A stretch of 64,000 nt of DNA from Polaribacter cellanae (lineage in GTDB: Bacteria > Bacteroidota > Bacteroidia > Flavobacteriales > Flavobacteriaceae). A program made the position numbers and the translations under genes. The stretch lies in NCBI RefSeq assembly GCF_017569185.1, contig NZ_CP071869.1, positions 3,462,001-3,526,000 of the forward strand, written 5' to 3'. Below the pieces are notes generated by a model. That model was not told the origin of the DNA, made no database searches, and saw only the letters and a list, made by a program, of their open reading frames with translations. This document shows, in pieces, positions 47,247-55,590 of this stretch (positions within the stretch are counted from its first letter, which is position 1; each line of letters opens with the position of its first letter).

Positions 47247-47301
47247 AAAACCTTTATAAATATTGAGTATTATTGATAAAATCAATATTTATAAGGGTTT
47301 T
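47247..47301. repeat. 20-bp inverted repeat near the recombinase
   Basis: The arms at 47247-47266 and 47282-47301 are AAAACC(T/C)TTATAAATATTGA and its reverse complement, with one mismatch and a 15-base loop. It may be a recombinase-binding pair beside the attachment site, or a hairpin ending leftward transcription. There is no T run on the plus side beyond the arm itself. Confidence 0.6.
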
Positions 47302-47344
47302 TAATTACTTTTTGAGATTTAACTAAATTGAATACAATTTAATA

Positions 47345-47377
47345 ATGTTGAGTAAATGTTGTGTAGATGTTGTGTAG
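47345..47377 (+). repeat. Three 11-bp tandem repeats upstream of the recombinase
   Basis: ATGTTGAGTAA, ATGTTGTGTAG and ATGTTGTGTAG follow one another without gaps, 42 bases before the recombinase ATG. An 11-base period is about one helical turn, so a protein bound at each unit would line up on one DNA face. This suits arm-type integrase sites or an autoregulation site. Confidence 0.6.
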
Positions 47378-47419
47378 ATTTTTTAAAAGTGGTATTTTTG
47401 AGTGTTCAAAAGTTAGAAA

Positions 47420-48757
47420 ATGGCAACGATTAAATTTATATTACAAAGTAAAAAAGAAAACGCCCCCATTTATCTGCGATTAACTTTAGGTAGAAATAAA
47501 GATATATTTCGTAAAACAGGATTGTTAATAAACCCAAAAGACTGGAGTACTAAAACTCGATTACCAAAGCAAAACTTTGCAGACAATAAAAACCTTTCAG
47601 AAAAATTAAAAGATTTAGATACTTTTATTACTAAAAAATTAAATAGGGTTAATGATTTAGAGATTATAAACGGTGACTGGTTGCAAAATTGTATTGATAC
47701 TTTTTTCAATAGAATTAAAAAAGACAATCAAGAGTTACATTATTTAGTTCCTTATGGCGAAAACTTTATATCAAATTTAGATTATAAGATAACTCAAAAA
47801 GGTAAAAAAGGAGTTTCAAAATCTACACAGAAGAAATACCGAACTATTGTAAATAAACTCATTGAGTTTGAAAAGCACCGTAAAAAAAGAATATTACTTA
47901 AAGATGTTGATTTACATTTCAGAACCGAATTAATTAAGTTCTTTTCTGATAGTGGTCGTTTGAGTGATAATACAATAGGGCGTTATCTAAAGTTTGTAAA
48001 AAGTATTTGTTTAGATGCTCAAAAAAACGGAATTGAAACCAATCCACAATTAAACCACTTCAAAGGATTTACGGTTAAAGTACCTAAAATCACATTATCA
48101 TTTGACGAGTTAGAACAAATAAAAAAGACTACTTACAATAACCCAAACCACGAAATAACAAAGGACTGGTTGATTATTGGTTGTTATACTGGGCAAAGAG
48201 TATCAGACTTATTGCGTATGAATAGTAGTTTTATTCAAAGGTTAGAATCATTTGAGTTTATTGTATTAGAGCAAATCAAAACCGAAAAACTGGTACAAAT
48301 ACCTATACACCAAGAAGTAAAAAAGATATTAGATAAACGCAATGGCGAGTTTCCGCCAGTATTTGCAAAGAATATAGACAGTAACAAGACATTGTTTAAT
48401 AGATACTTAAAACAAGTATGTAAAATAGCAGAAATAGACGAGGTAGTACAGGGTAATGCTTACGACTCCAAACGTAAAAGAACCATTGAGGGCGAATATG
48501 AAAAATACAAGTTTGTTAGTTCGCATATCTGTCGTAGAAGTTTCGCTACTAATTTTTATGGAGACCCTAAATACTCAATACCTCTACTAATGAATATAAC
48601 GGCACATAGTACCGAAAAAATGTTTTTAGAGTATATTGGTAAAAAGCCGTTAGATTATGGTTTGCAGTTGGCTCAAATTTGGGCAAACGAAGCATTGAAA
48701 GAACAACACAAAGAAAAACCACAATTAGAAGTAATTAAAAACGTAGCAACCCAATAA
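47420..48757 (+). CDS. Tyrosine recombinase/integrase
   Basis: The 445-residue protein has an N-terminal Arm-type domain (about 1-90, IKFILQSKKENAPIYLRLTLGRNK), a SAM-like core-binding domain (about 105-215) and the catalytic domain (about 225-430). The catalytic residues are visible: Arg in TGQRVSDLLRM, His and Arg in HICRRSFATNF, the second His in TAHSTEKMF and the nucleophilic Tyr in FLEYIG. This is the Bacteroidota integrase type that mobilises integrative elements, often into tRNA ends. It lies beside a probable RNA-gene attachment site with upstream repeats, so it is likely the integrase for an element whose genes follow. It ends two bases before the RhuM gene. Confidence 0.9.
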   Translation: MATIKFILQSKKENAPIYLRLTLGRNKDIFRKTGLLINPKDWSTKTRLPKQNFADNKNLSEKLKDLDTFITKKLNRVNDLEIINGDWLQNCIDTFFNRIKKDNQELHYLVPYGENFISNLDYKITQKGKKGVSKSTQKKYRTIVNKLIEFEKHRKKRILLKDVDLHFRTELIKFFSDSGRLSDNTIGRYLKFVKSICLDAQKNGIETNPQLNHFKGFTVKVPKITLSFDELEQIKKTTYNNPNHEITKDWLIIGCYTGQRVSDLLRMNSSFIQRLESFEFIVLEQIKTEKLVQIPIHQEVKKILDKRNGEFPPVFAKNIDSNKTLFNRYLKQVCKIAEIDEVVQGNAYDSKRKRTIEGEYEKYKFVSSHICRRSFATNFYGDPKYSIPLLMNITAHSTEKMFLEYIGKKPLDYGLQLAQIWANEALKEQHKEKPQLEVIKNVATQ

Positions 48758-48758
48758 A

Positions 48759-49781
48759 ATGAGTGAACTAATTCCAAATAATCAATCCGATTTTATTCTT
48801 TACACTACACCAAATGTTAAAGTTAATTTAAAAGTATTATTACTAAATGATACTATTTGGCTATCGCAGAAAAGTCTTGCAGAATTGTTTGATGTTACAC
48901 CACAAAATATAACCACCCACTTAAAGAACATTTTTGAAAGTAAGGAACTTGATGAGGTTTCAACTTGTAAAGAAATTTTACAAGTTCAAAAAGAGGGAAA
49001 CAGAAATGTACAAAGACAAGTTAGATTTTACAATTTAGATGCCATTATCTCGGTTGGCTATCGTGTAAATTCCATACAAGCAACCCAGTTTAGAATATGG
49101 GCTACCCAAACCCTAAAAGAGTATATTATAAAAGGGTTCGTAATGGATGACGATAGATTGAAACAAGGCGATGCGGTTTTTGGCAAAGATTACTTTAAAG
49201 AACTTTTAGAGCGTGTTAGGTCTATACGTGCAAGTGAACGTAGAATTTACCAACAAGTAACCGATATTTTTAGAGAATGTACCATAGATTATAATCCAAA
49301 TTCGGAAATTACAAAGAACTTTTATGCTATGGTACAAAACAAATTTCATTTTGCTATTACAGGAAAAACCGCAGCCGAAATAGTGTATTTAAAAGCAGGC
49401 AGTAAAAAAGAAAATATGGGTTTAACCACCTGGAAAAATGCACCTGACGGTAGAATACTAAAATCCGATACTAAAATAGCAAAGAACTATCTGCAAGAAA
49501 AAGAAATTAAACAGCTGGAGCGTACCGTAACAGGGTATTTTGATTATATCGAAAACCTTATCGAGCGTAGAAACACCTTTACTATGGAGCAACTGGCAGA
49601 AAGTGTAAATAAGTTTTTAACCTTTAATGAGTACAAAGTATTACCACATTTAAGGAAAGTATCACACGCCAAAGCAGTAAATAAAGCAAGTAAGGAATAC
49701 GACCAGTTTAATAAAACGCAAAAAATAGTATCGGACTTTGATAAGCAAATAAAACTATTAAAAGGAAATAAAAAAAAGTAG
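48759..49781 (+). CDS. RhuM-family protein
   Basis: The 340-residue protein has the N-terminal RhuM/virulence-associated fold: VNLKVLLLNDTIWLSQKSLAELFDVTPQNITTHLKNIFESKELDE, followed by VRFYNLDAIISVGYRVNSIQATQFRIWATQTLKEYIIKGFVMDDDRLK. The front holds a helix-turn-helix-like block. The C-terminal part (about 145-340) is helical, with SIRASERRIYQQVTDIFRECTIDY and FYAMVQNKFHFAITGKTAAEIV typical of this family. RhuM proteins occur in genomic islands, prophages and defence-rich regions; a firm biochemical role is not known to me. Spacing of two bases to the integrase implies one transcript. Confidence 0.85.
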   Translation: MSELIPNNQSDFILYTTPNVKVNLKVLLLNDTIWLSQKSLAELFDVTPQNITTHLKNIFESKELDEVSTCKEILQVQKEGNRNVQRQVRFYNLDAIISVGYRVNSIQATQFRIWATQTLKEYIIKGFVMDDDRLKQGDAVFGKDYFKELLERVRSIRASERRIYQQVTDIFRECTIDYNPNSEITKNFYAMVQNKFHFAITGKTAAEIVYLKAGSKKENMGLTTWKNAPDGRILKSDTKIAKNYLQEKEIKQLERTVTGYFDYIENLIERRNTFTMEQLAESVNKFLTFNEYKVLPHLRKVSHAKAVNKASKEYDQFNKTQKIVSDFDKQIKLLKGNKKK

Positions 49782-49946
49782 GGTGTTATCAAAATTGAAA
49801 AACCTTAACACGTTTGCAGAAATATGTAAACAAAATAGAAAAAGTTTAATACGTGGAAAGAAAACGCAATTTTGTGTAAATGTTTAAAAGGGCAAGATTG
49901 GGGTAAGGACAAAACGACTATTTAAAAATAGAAAACCAATAGAACT

Positions 49947-50429
49947 ATGGAAGTAATAACTTTTTTATTACACGATAAAGGCAAGTTCACTAAACTAAAA
50001 AGTTTTTTCGATTTAAGTATTAGCAATACTGGTGGTATTGCCTACATTGATAGTGAAACCAAAGAGTCAATTCCTTCAGAAGTACATAAATTATTTATAG
50101 TGTCAAAAAATGGAAATTTCAGAGATGTTGCCTATGGTTATTCAAGAAAACATAATTTAAAGTTATTAGAGGGTTATCCTGATTGTAAAAAATGGATAGT
50201 TGAGGTTAGGGATTATTCCTTTAAAGAGAAAATAGAAATTAAATATAAGCAATTTAAAAACAAAGTGTTTTTAGAAAGATTTGTTTTGTCAAAAGAATTT
50301 AAAAATTGTGATGTGTTTGGTTTAGAGTTTTTTGTGAGAAAGAAGTCGAAAAAATATTGGAAATTTGAAAAAGAAACAGATAATTACATCTTAGGTAGAA
50401 TAGATAGGTTAAAAGTTATTAGTAACTAA
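49947..50429 (+). CDS. Unknown protein, 160 residues
   Basis: I do not recognise this protein. It has no signal peptide or membrane segment and is rich in Lys and Phe (pI probably high). The first half holds possible beta strands (FDLSISNTGGIAYID, HKLFIVSKNG); the middle SRKHNLKLLEGYPDCKKWIVEV and the end FFVRKKSKKYWKFEKETDNYILGRID look alpha/beta. It starts 165 bases after the RhuM gene and ends 19 bases before the left end of the IS3 element. A cargo role in the integrated element, possibly in phage defence or regulation, is guesswork from its position. Confidence 0.55.
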   Translation: MEVITFLLHDKGKFTKLKSFFDLSISNTGGIAYIDSETKESIPSEVHKLFIVSKNGNFRDVAYGYSRKHNLKLLEGYPDCKKWIVEVRDYSFKEKIEIKYKQFKNKVFLERFVLSKEFKNCDVFGLEFFVRKKSKKYWKFEKETDNYILGRIDRLKVISN

Positions 50430-50502
50430 AATAAGGCAACGCAAAAAATGGAATGTCTAGTTTTGTTGGTACGAATTTATGTGATTAAATTACATTTGTA
50501 TT

Positions 50503-50784
50503 ATGGGAAAAATAATTTATGACCAGGAACTTAAAAAGACCATTGTTTCATTATTAGAATTAGGTAAATCTGTTTCAGAACTATCTACAGAATATTCTGT
50601 TAGTTTAGCGTCAATTAATAGGTGGCGAAAAGCGTTTTCAAAAGAAAAAAACGGGAGTTCACCTAAAAGGGATTTAGAATCAACATTAAAGATAAAAGCA
50701 TTAGAAAAAGCTTTAAAAGAGACAACACTAGAAAGAGATATATTAAAAAAGGTAGTAAGCATCTTTTCTAAGAGCGACAGGTAA
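50503..50784 (+). CDS. IS3-family transposase OrfA
   Basis: The 93-residue protein is a HTH_Tnp_1 DNA-binding unit: YDQELKKTIVSLLELGKSVSELSTEYSVSLASINRWRKAFSKE with the recognition helix near residues 30-42, then a leucine-zipper-like coiled coil (KIKALEKALKETTLERDILKKVVSIF) that in IS3 elements mediates dimer formation. OrfB would be made by a -1 frameshift near the end of orfA, and a fitting reading shift is present just after residue 85. The frame of orfA itself is intact, but without a working OrfB its only activity would be binding the element ends and repression. Confidence 0.85.
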   Translation: MGKIIYDQELKKTIVSLLELGKSVSELSTEYSVSLASINRWRKAFSKEKNGSSPKRDLESTLKIKALEKALKETTLERDILKKVVSIFSKSDR

Positions 50785-51680
50785 GGTATCATTTTATAAA
50801 AATATATAGATATATAGAAATGAATTTCCTGTTGAAAAGATGTGTAGCTGTATGCGAGTTAGTAAAAACGCTTATTACACTTGGCTTAGAACAAAGGGGG
50901 GTAAAAAAGCTAAAGCTATCATTAATCCATTTAAAAATGAGAATAAAAGAACTTTTTAATCAAAACAAACAAGTTTATGGTAGTTTGCGTATTCAAAAAG
51001 CGTTTCAAAAAGAAGGCCTTTTTTATTCTATATCCTATGTTTCTATTTTAATAAGAGAACTTGGTTTAAAGAGTGTTTTAAGTAAGAAATTTAAAGTTAT
51101 TACTACTGATTCTAACCACCATTTTCCAATAGCAGGCAATGTATTAAATAGAAACTTTAAAAGCCTACAGATTGGTGGAAAATGGGTGTTAGACATTACC
51201 TATATAAAAATAAATGACCAATGGAACTACGTAACAACTATTCTTGATTTAGCAGACAGAAAAATAGTATCATGGATTTTAAGTGATGATATAACCACAG
51301 AAAATACTGTTTATAAAGCTTGGATATTAGCTAGAAAGTAGAGAAATATTACCAATAATCATATTTTTCATTCTGATATAGGTGTACAGTATGCTTCAAA
51401 TAAAATGATAAACGCATTAAGGAAAAATACTAAAATTACACAAAGCATGAGTAGAAAGGGTAATTGTTGGGATAATGCAGTAGCAAAAAGCTTCTTTAAA
51501 ACTTTAAAATATGAATGTACTAACAGGTATAAATTTAAATCCTATTTACATGCCTATCAGACAATTGAAGAATATATTAATTGGTATAATATTGAGAGAA
51601 TACACTCTGCTTTAGGGTATAAATCACCAGCAGAATTTGAATTAAATCTAAAAATTAAAAACAATCAAAAAGTAGCATAA
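50785..51680 (+). pseudogene. IS3-family transposase OrfB, frameshifted and stopped
   Basis: The reading is split. Bases around 50823-50920 in one frame encode NEFPVEKMCSCMRVSKNAYYTWL, the usual OrfB opening. From about 50940 the other frame continues with MRIKELFNQNKQVYGSLRIQ and the rve domain (WVLDITYIKINDQWNYVTTILDLADR, first DDE Asp at DIT). An in-frame TAG at 51339-51341 precedes HSDIGVQYAS (second Asp), and NCWDNAVAKSFFKTLKYE with the catalytic Glu region is in the same frame further on. A TAG near 50807 also lies in a small ATATAGATAT duplication ahead of the start. At least three lesions make it inactive. Confidence 0.85.
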
Positions 51681-51710
51681 AAAATAGTACCAAATTTATT
51701 AGGGAGTCCA

Positions 51711-51996
51711 TAACTTTACTTACACACTTATTGGGATACTACCTAAAATTAGCATAATTTAAAATGCACAACGGGTTAATATAATAATTATTGACTATAA
51801 ATTACCCTTATTTGACTAAAATCCCCCCCTTATAAATAATAAGATATTAAATATTTGTAAAAAAATATGTCTTTAAGATATAATAAAGTATAGGTTTTTA
51901 TATTTTATTTTTATAAATCTAACATTTTTAGACATAAACTCACTCTTTTTCCTATTTAAATATAATAGGAAAAAATCATTAGAACTAACCCAGCAA
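51711..51996. other. AT-rich spacer after the IS3 element
   Basis: These 286 bases have no gene and no strong hairpin; one CCCCCCC run (51825-51831) stands out. It presumably carries the promoter of the glycosyltransferase pair, but no site could be picked by eye. Confidence 0.35.
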
Positions 51997-53343
51997 ATGA
52001 AGAGTAATATAAAAAAAACAACAAACTATGTTATTTGGTTCGCACCATATATATTAGTTTTATTGATATTAATTGTATTTCTACCAACCTTTTTTAATAA
52101 ATTCCAAACAGGATGGGATGATACTTGGCAGGTCTTAGAAAACCCTTTTGTAATAGATGCCTCTTTTGAAAACATCCAATATCATTTTACAGATTTTTAT
52201 CACGGGCAGTACTCTCCTATAAATACCTTAGTATATATTGCAGTTTATGAACTGTTCGGTTTTAATGCGATAGCATTCCATACTACATTTCTTTTGTTTC
52301 ATATTTTTAATGTGTTATTAGTATTTTATATTTTAAAAGATATTATTAAAAAAGTAAAAACAAAATTTAGTAAAAAGCGCATTCACTTATATGCTCTATT
52401 TATTGCTTTAATTTTTGCGATACACCCTATGCAAGTTGAATCTGTAGCATGGGTAAGTGCTTCAAAAGTTATAATGTATAGTTTCTACTTGCTTCTTACA
52501 TTGTATAGTTATATTCGCTATATCCGTAACAAAAAATTTATTTGGTTAGCGATTATAGCTCTATTATATGCTTTAAGTTTTGGATCAAAAGAACAAGCTA
52601 TTATTTTACCACTCAATCTATTGTTATTCGATTATGTATATGGGCGTTTTAAATATTTGAAACTAAATATTAGCATACTAAAAGAAAGAGTATTATTAGA
52701 GAAACTACCTTTTCTTGTAATGACACTTGGCTTTTGGTATTTTTCTTCATTATATAATTTAGGAAATATTATTGTAGATAATTCATTTCCTTTACATCAA
52801 CGCATAGCTATGGGAGCCTATAGCTTTATGGAGTATATTTTTAGAAGTATAGCACCTGTGAAATTATACTTTTTCCACTCTTTCCCTATAGTGAAAGGGG
52901 AAACATTACCTTTATTTTATTGGGGATATTTAATATTGGTATTTATTACGGGTTCTTTTGTGTGGAGTCAATACAAAAGAAAAAATACGTTGGTAATTTT
53001 TGGTTTTTTATTCTTTCTTATTAATTTGTTATTGGTACTACATATTCTTCCTTTTCCCCGATCTTATATTACTGCAGATAGGTTTATGTATTTAAGTATC
53101 ATTGGTATGGCCTTAATTATGGTCTGGTTCTTAGATAATCTTCTTATTAAATATAAAGCTTATAAAAAACAAATAGCTATGGCATTACTACTCTATATAT
53201 TGTTTTTAGGAGTGCATACATTTAATAGAACCAAAGTATGGAAAGACACCGTAACTATGAAAAAAAATGTAAATGAATTAATTGAAAAGAGAAAGGCATT
53301 AAGAAAAACAGATTCACTTTTAATAAAAAAAAATGATGAATAA
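51997..53343 (+). CDS. GT-C type membrane glycosyltransferase (TMTC/PMT-like)
   Basis: The 448-residue polytopic protein has about 10 to 11 membrane helices, the first at 13-32. After it comes the WDDTWQVLENPFV loop, whose acidic pair is the place of the catalytic/metal Asp in GT-C enzymes. The block HPMQVESVAWVSASKVIMYSFYLLL (about 147-171) closely matches the HPxxxEAVAWVxGR block of the TMTC/O-mannosyltransferase group, and FGSKEQAIILPLNLLLFDY follows. GT-C enzymes use polyprenyl-phosphate sugars to glycosylate outside the membrane. The neighbour, overlapping by 11 bases, is a GT2 enzyme able to make such a donor. The C-terminal tail is charged and cytoplasmic or periplasmic. Confidence 0.8.
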   Translation: MKSNIKKTTNYVIWFAPYILVLLILIVFLPTFFNKFQTGWDDTWQVLENPFVIDASFENIQYHFTDFYHGQYSPINTLVYIAVYELFGFNAIAFHTTFLLFHIFNVLLVFYILKDIIKKVKTKFSKKRIHLYALFIALIFAIHPMQVESVAWVSASKVIMYSFYLLLTLYSYIRYIRNKKFIWLAIIALLYALSFGSKEQAIILPLNLLLFDYVYGRFKYLKLNISILKERVLLEKLPFLVMTLGFWYFSSLYNLGNIIVDNSFPLHQRIAMGAYSFMEYIFRSIAPVKLYFFHSFPIVKGETLPLFYWGYLILVFITGSFVWSQYKRKNTLVIFGFLFFLINLLLVLHILPFPRSYITADRFMYLSIIGMALIMVWFLDNLLIKYKAYKKQIAMALLLYILFLGVHTFNRTKVWKDTVTMKKNVNELIEKRKALRKTDSLLIKKNDE

Positions 53344-54319
53344 TTTTTTAATATCTATAATTGTTCCCTGTTATAACGAGGCAGAAAATATTTTTCTGCT
53401 AATTAGTAAAATAGAAAAAACATTAGCCGAATACAAATATGAAATTGTTTTGGTAAATGATGGTAGTACTGATAATACGGCACAAATTATTGCATTAGTT
53501 TCTCAAAAAAACAAAAATATAAAGTACATCTATTTTTCAAGAAATTTTGGACATCAAGCAGCTATTAAGGCGGGTATAGATTATGCAAAAGGAGATTGTC
53601 TGGTAACTATGGATGCCGACTTACAGCATCCACCAGAAACAATTTTAAAAATGATTTCTTTATGGAAAAAAGGGTTTGAAGTAATTACAGCAACCAGAAA
53701 AAAAAATGCAAAAATATCGTTTCTAAAAAAATGGTTTTCAAAAAGTTTTTATTGGTTTTTATCAACTTTATCAGATCAAGAAGTTATCGTTAATGCTGCA
53801 GATTTCAGGTTATTTGATAAGAAAATAGCCACTTTTATTCGGAACATGCCGGAAACACATTTATATCTACGAGGTCTATTTTCATGGATAGGTTTTAAAC
53901 AAACCACTGTAGATTACAATCAAGAAAAACGTATCCACGGTAGCACTAAGTATTCGTATAAAAAAATGATATCTCTCGCAAGTAATGGAATTACAAGTTC
54001 TAGTATAAAGCCTTTACGAATAGCACTTTCTATTGGAATTGTATTCGCAATTTTAGCATTTGCTTATGGAATATATGCTATTGTAATTATGTTTTTAGGT
54101 TTAACGGTTTCTGGTTGGACTTCCATAATAGCAACTATATTATTTCTATCGGGGATACAATTAATGGTACTAGGGGTTATGGGCGAATATATAGGTAAAA
54201 TCTATATAGAAAATAAACAGCGCCCACATTATTTAATAAGCCAAACTAATATTAAAATAGAAAATAAAACAAAAGAAAGAATCACTAATAAGCAAGAAAG
54301 GAGGGCGGTAGTGTTTTAG
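53333..54319 (+). CDS. Polyprenyl-phosphate glycosyltransferase (GtrB/DPM1-like GT2)
   Basis: The 328-residue protein has a GT-A domain (about 1-215) with SIIVPCYNEAENIF at 8-21, LVNDGSTDNT, and DADLQHPPE as metal-binding acidic motif near residue 94; KYSYKKMISLASNGITSSSIKPLRI leads into two C-terminal membrane helices (about 228-260 and 264-293). This is the layout of GtrB and dolichol-phosphate-mannose synthase-like enzymes, which load a sugar from a nucleotide donor onto undecaprenyl phosphate. Its ATG overlaps the GT-C gene by 11 bases. The pair would glycosylate a secreted protein, lipid or glycan; the sugar is unknown. The IS30 remnant begins 130 bases on. Confidence 0.88.
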   Translation: MMNNFLISIIVPCYNEAENIFLLISKIEKTLAEYKYEIVLVNDGSTDNTAQIIALVSQKNKNIKYIYFSRNFGHQAAIKAGIDYAKGDCLVTMDADLQHPPETILKMISLWKKGFEVITATRKKNAKISFLKKWFSKSFYWFLSTLSDQEVIVNAADFRLFDKKIATFIRNMPETHLYLRGLFSWIGFKQTTVDYNQEKRIHGSTKYSYKKMISLASNGITSSSIKPLRIALSIGIVFAILAFAYGIYAIVIMFLGLTVSGWTSIIATILFLSGIQLMVLGVMGEYIGKIYIENKQRPHYLISQTNIKIENKTKERITNKQERRAVVF

Positions 54320-54449
54320 TTAAATAAAGTATTAATAAAAAAACTTGTATTTGCTTTAACTAATTAATGGAAATATAAGGTGTTTAGTATATAATAAATA
54401 TAGTATACGATAAACGATTATAAAAAAATCGACTTAATGTAATACACCC

Positions 54450-55534
54450 TAGATTCAAATGCTAGTGCAAGTTTTTGATAGGATTTTCCTACGGGTTTTA
54501 CCCCGTTAGGAAAAGTCCAAAAAAAGTCAAAGATTTGTGATATGAACTACAAACAATTAACTCTCGAACAAAGGTACTCAATAGAATTACTGCTTAAGGC
54601 AAAAATTAGTAAAAAAGAGATTATTAAATCACTTTGTATTAATGAAAGTATTTTTATAGAGAATTGAAAAGGAACTCAAAACCTAGGACTTATAGTGCTA
54701 AACACGTACAAAAATTAGCTGATGAGCGTAAAAAAGAAGGTCATTATAAGACTATTTTTTCAACGGAAATGAAAAAAAATAATCAAAGAAAAAATGATTA
54801 AATTTCAATGGTCTCCAGAACAGATAGTTGGTTGGTGTAAACTTAAAATAATACAGATGGCCTCTCACGAGCGAATTTACCAATAATATGTTTGGCAAGA
54901 TAAAAAACAAGGAGGATTGCTTTATAAAGAACTAGGAACAGGTCAAAAAAATATAAAAAAGGTATGGAAGTAAATCCAATAGAGGACAAATACCCGATAA
55001 AATGTCCATAGAAAAACGTCCAAAAATTGTAGAACTCAAAGAAAGAGTAGGTAATTTAGAATCTGATTTAATTATTGGAAAAGACCATAAAGGAGCTTTA
55101 TTAACCATTGTAGATCGCTATTCTAGTTTTTTATGGATTGAAAATGTGACAGGAAGAAAAGCAGATATGATTACAAAAATGACTATAAACACTTTAGCAC
55201 CACATAAAGAATGGGTTCGAACAATTTTAACAATGATAATGGTAAAGAGTTTGCAGGACATAAGAGAATAGCAGAAAAATTAAATTGTGATGTCTATTTT
55301 GCTCACCCCTATAGTTCTTGGGAACGTGAACTTAACGAGTTATACGAACAAACTTATCAGACAATATTTTCCAAAAAATAAACACTTGGATAATGTCAAA
55401 CAAAACGATATTTCTGAAACGATACAAAAACTCAATAATAGACCAAGAACAAAGTTAGGATACAGAACCCCTAAAGAGGTTTTTTATCAATTTATTAACC
55501 AAAATCTAAAACTTGCACTTGGTACTTGAATCTA
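54450..55534 (+). mobile_element. IS30-family insertion sequence, decayed
   Basis: Bounded by inverted repeats: 54450-54477 starts TAGATTCAAATGCTAGTGCA and the complement of 55505-55534 starts TAGATTCAAGTACCAAGTGC; both go on with AGTTTT. The size (1085 bases) fits IS30 elements. It contains a single transposase gene broken by several frameshifts. Just inside the left end a hairpin (54484-54495 with 54502-54514, TTTTCCTACGGG and partner) may block read-through from outside promoters, as in other IS elements. Confidence 0.75.
54542..55529 (+). pseudogene. IS30-family transposase, multiple frameshifts
   Basis: The ATG at 54542 opens MNYKQLTLEQRYSIELLLKA, the IS30 HTH start, but a stop appears after about 40 codons. 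Pieces further on are readable in shifting frames: KFQWSPEQIVGW, then the DDE region MSIEKRPKIVELKERVGNLESDLIIGK with LLTIVDRYSSFLWIENVTG (first Asp; 55002-55271), CDVYFAHPYSSWE (55290-55320), and LNNRPRTKLGYRTPKEVF before the TGA at 55527. At least four frame changes or stops separate them, so no active enzyme can be made. Confidence 0.85.
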
Positions 55535-55590
55535 CGAAATTAATAGAATAGTTATTGTAAATAATACTAATAAAATTTAACACCATTAAA

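Larger units (their letters stand above)
50449..51710 (+). mobile_element. IS3-family insertion sequence, decayed
   Basis: The 1262-base element is bounded by imperfect 24-base inverted repeats: 50449-50472 begins TGGAATGTCTAG and ends GGTAC, and the complement of 51687-51710 begins TGGACTCCCTAA and ends GGTAC, with 16 of 24 matches. It holds orfA and a broken orfB in the IS3 arrangement. No three-base target duplication is evident (AAA before, TAA after), which suits an old copy. The orfB defects mean it cannot move by itself. Confidence 0.8.

Noticed and set aside
46979..47248. Minus-strand frame of 89 codons with NDTGRGI, recalling a histidine kinase ATP-binding box
   Set aside because: The rest of the frame has no kinase features and crosses the terminator and RNA-tail site; chance reading in AT-rich DNA.
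47205..47260. A complete tRNA or tmRNA gene at the attachment site
   Set aside because: Only about 11 terminal bases look RNA-like; the T-loop GTTCGA and all further parts are missing.
47345..47377. CRISPR array
   Set aside because: Three units of 11 bases without spacers; too short and contiguous for CRISPR, and no cas gene is present anywhere in the window.
50446..51713. Target-site duplication around the IS3 element
   Set aside because: The three bases on the two sides (AAA and TAA) do not match.
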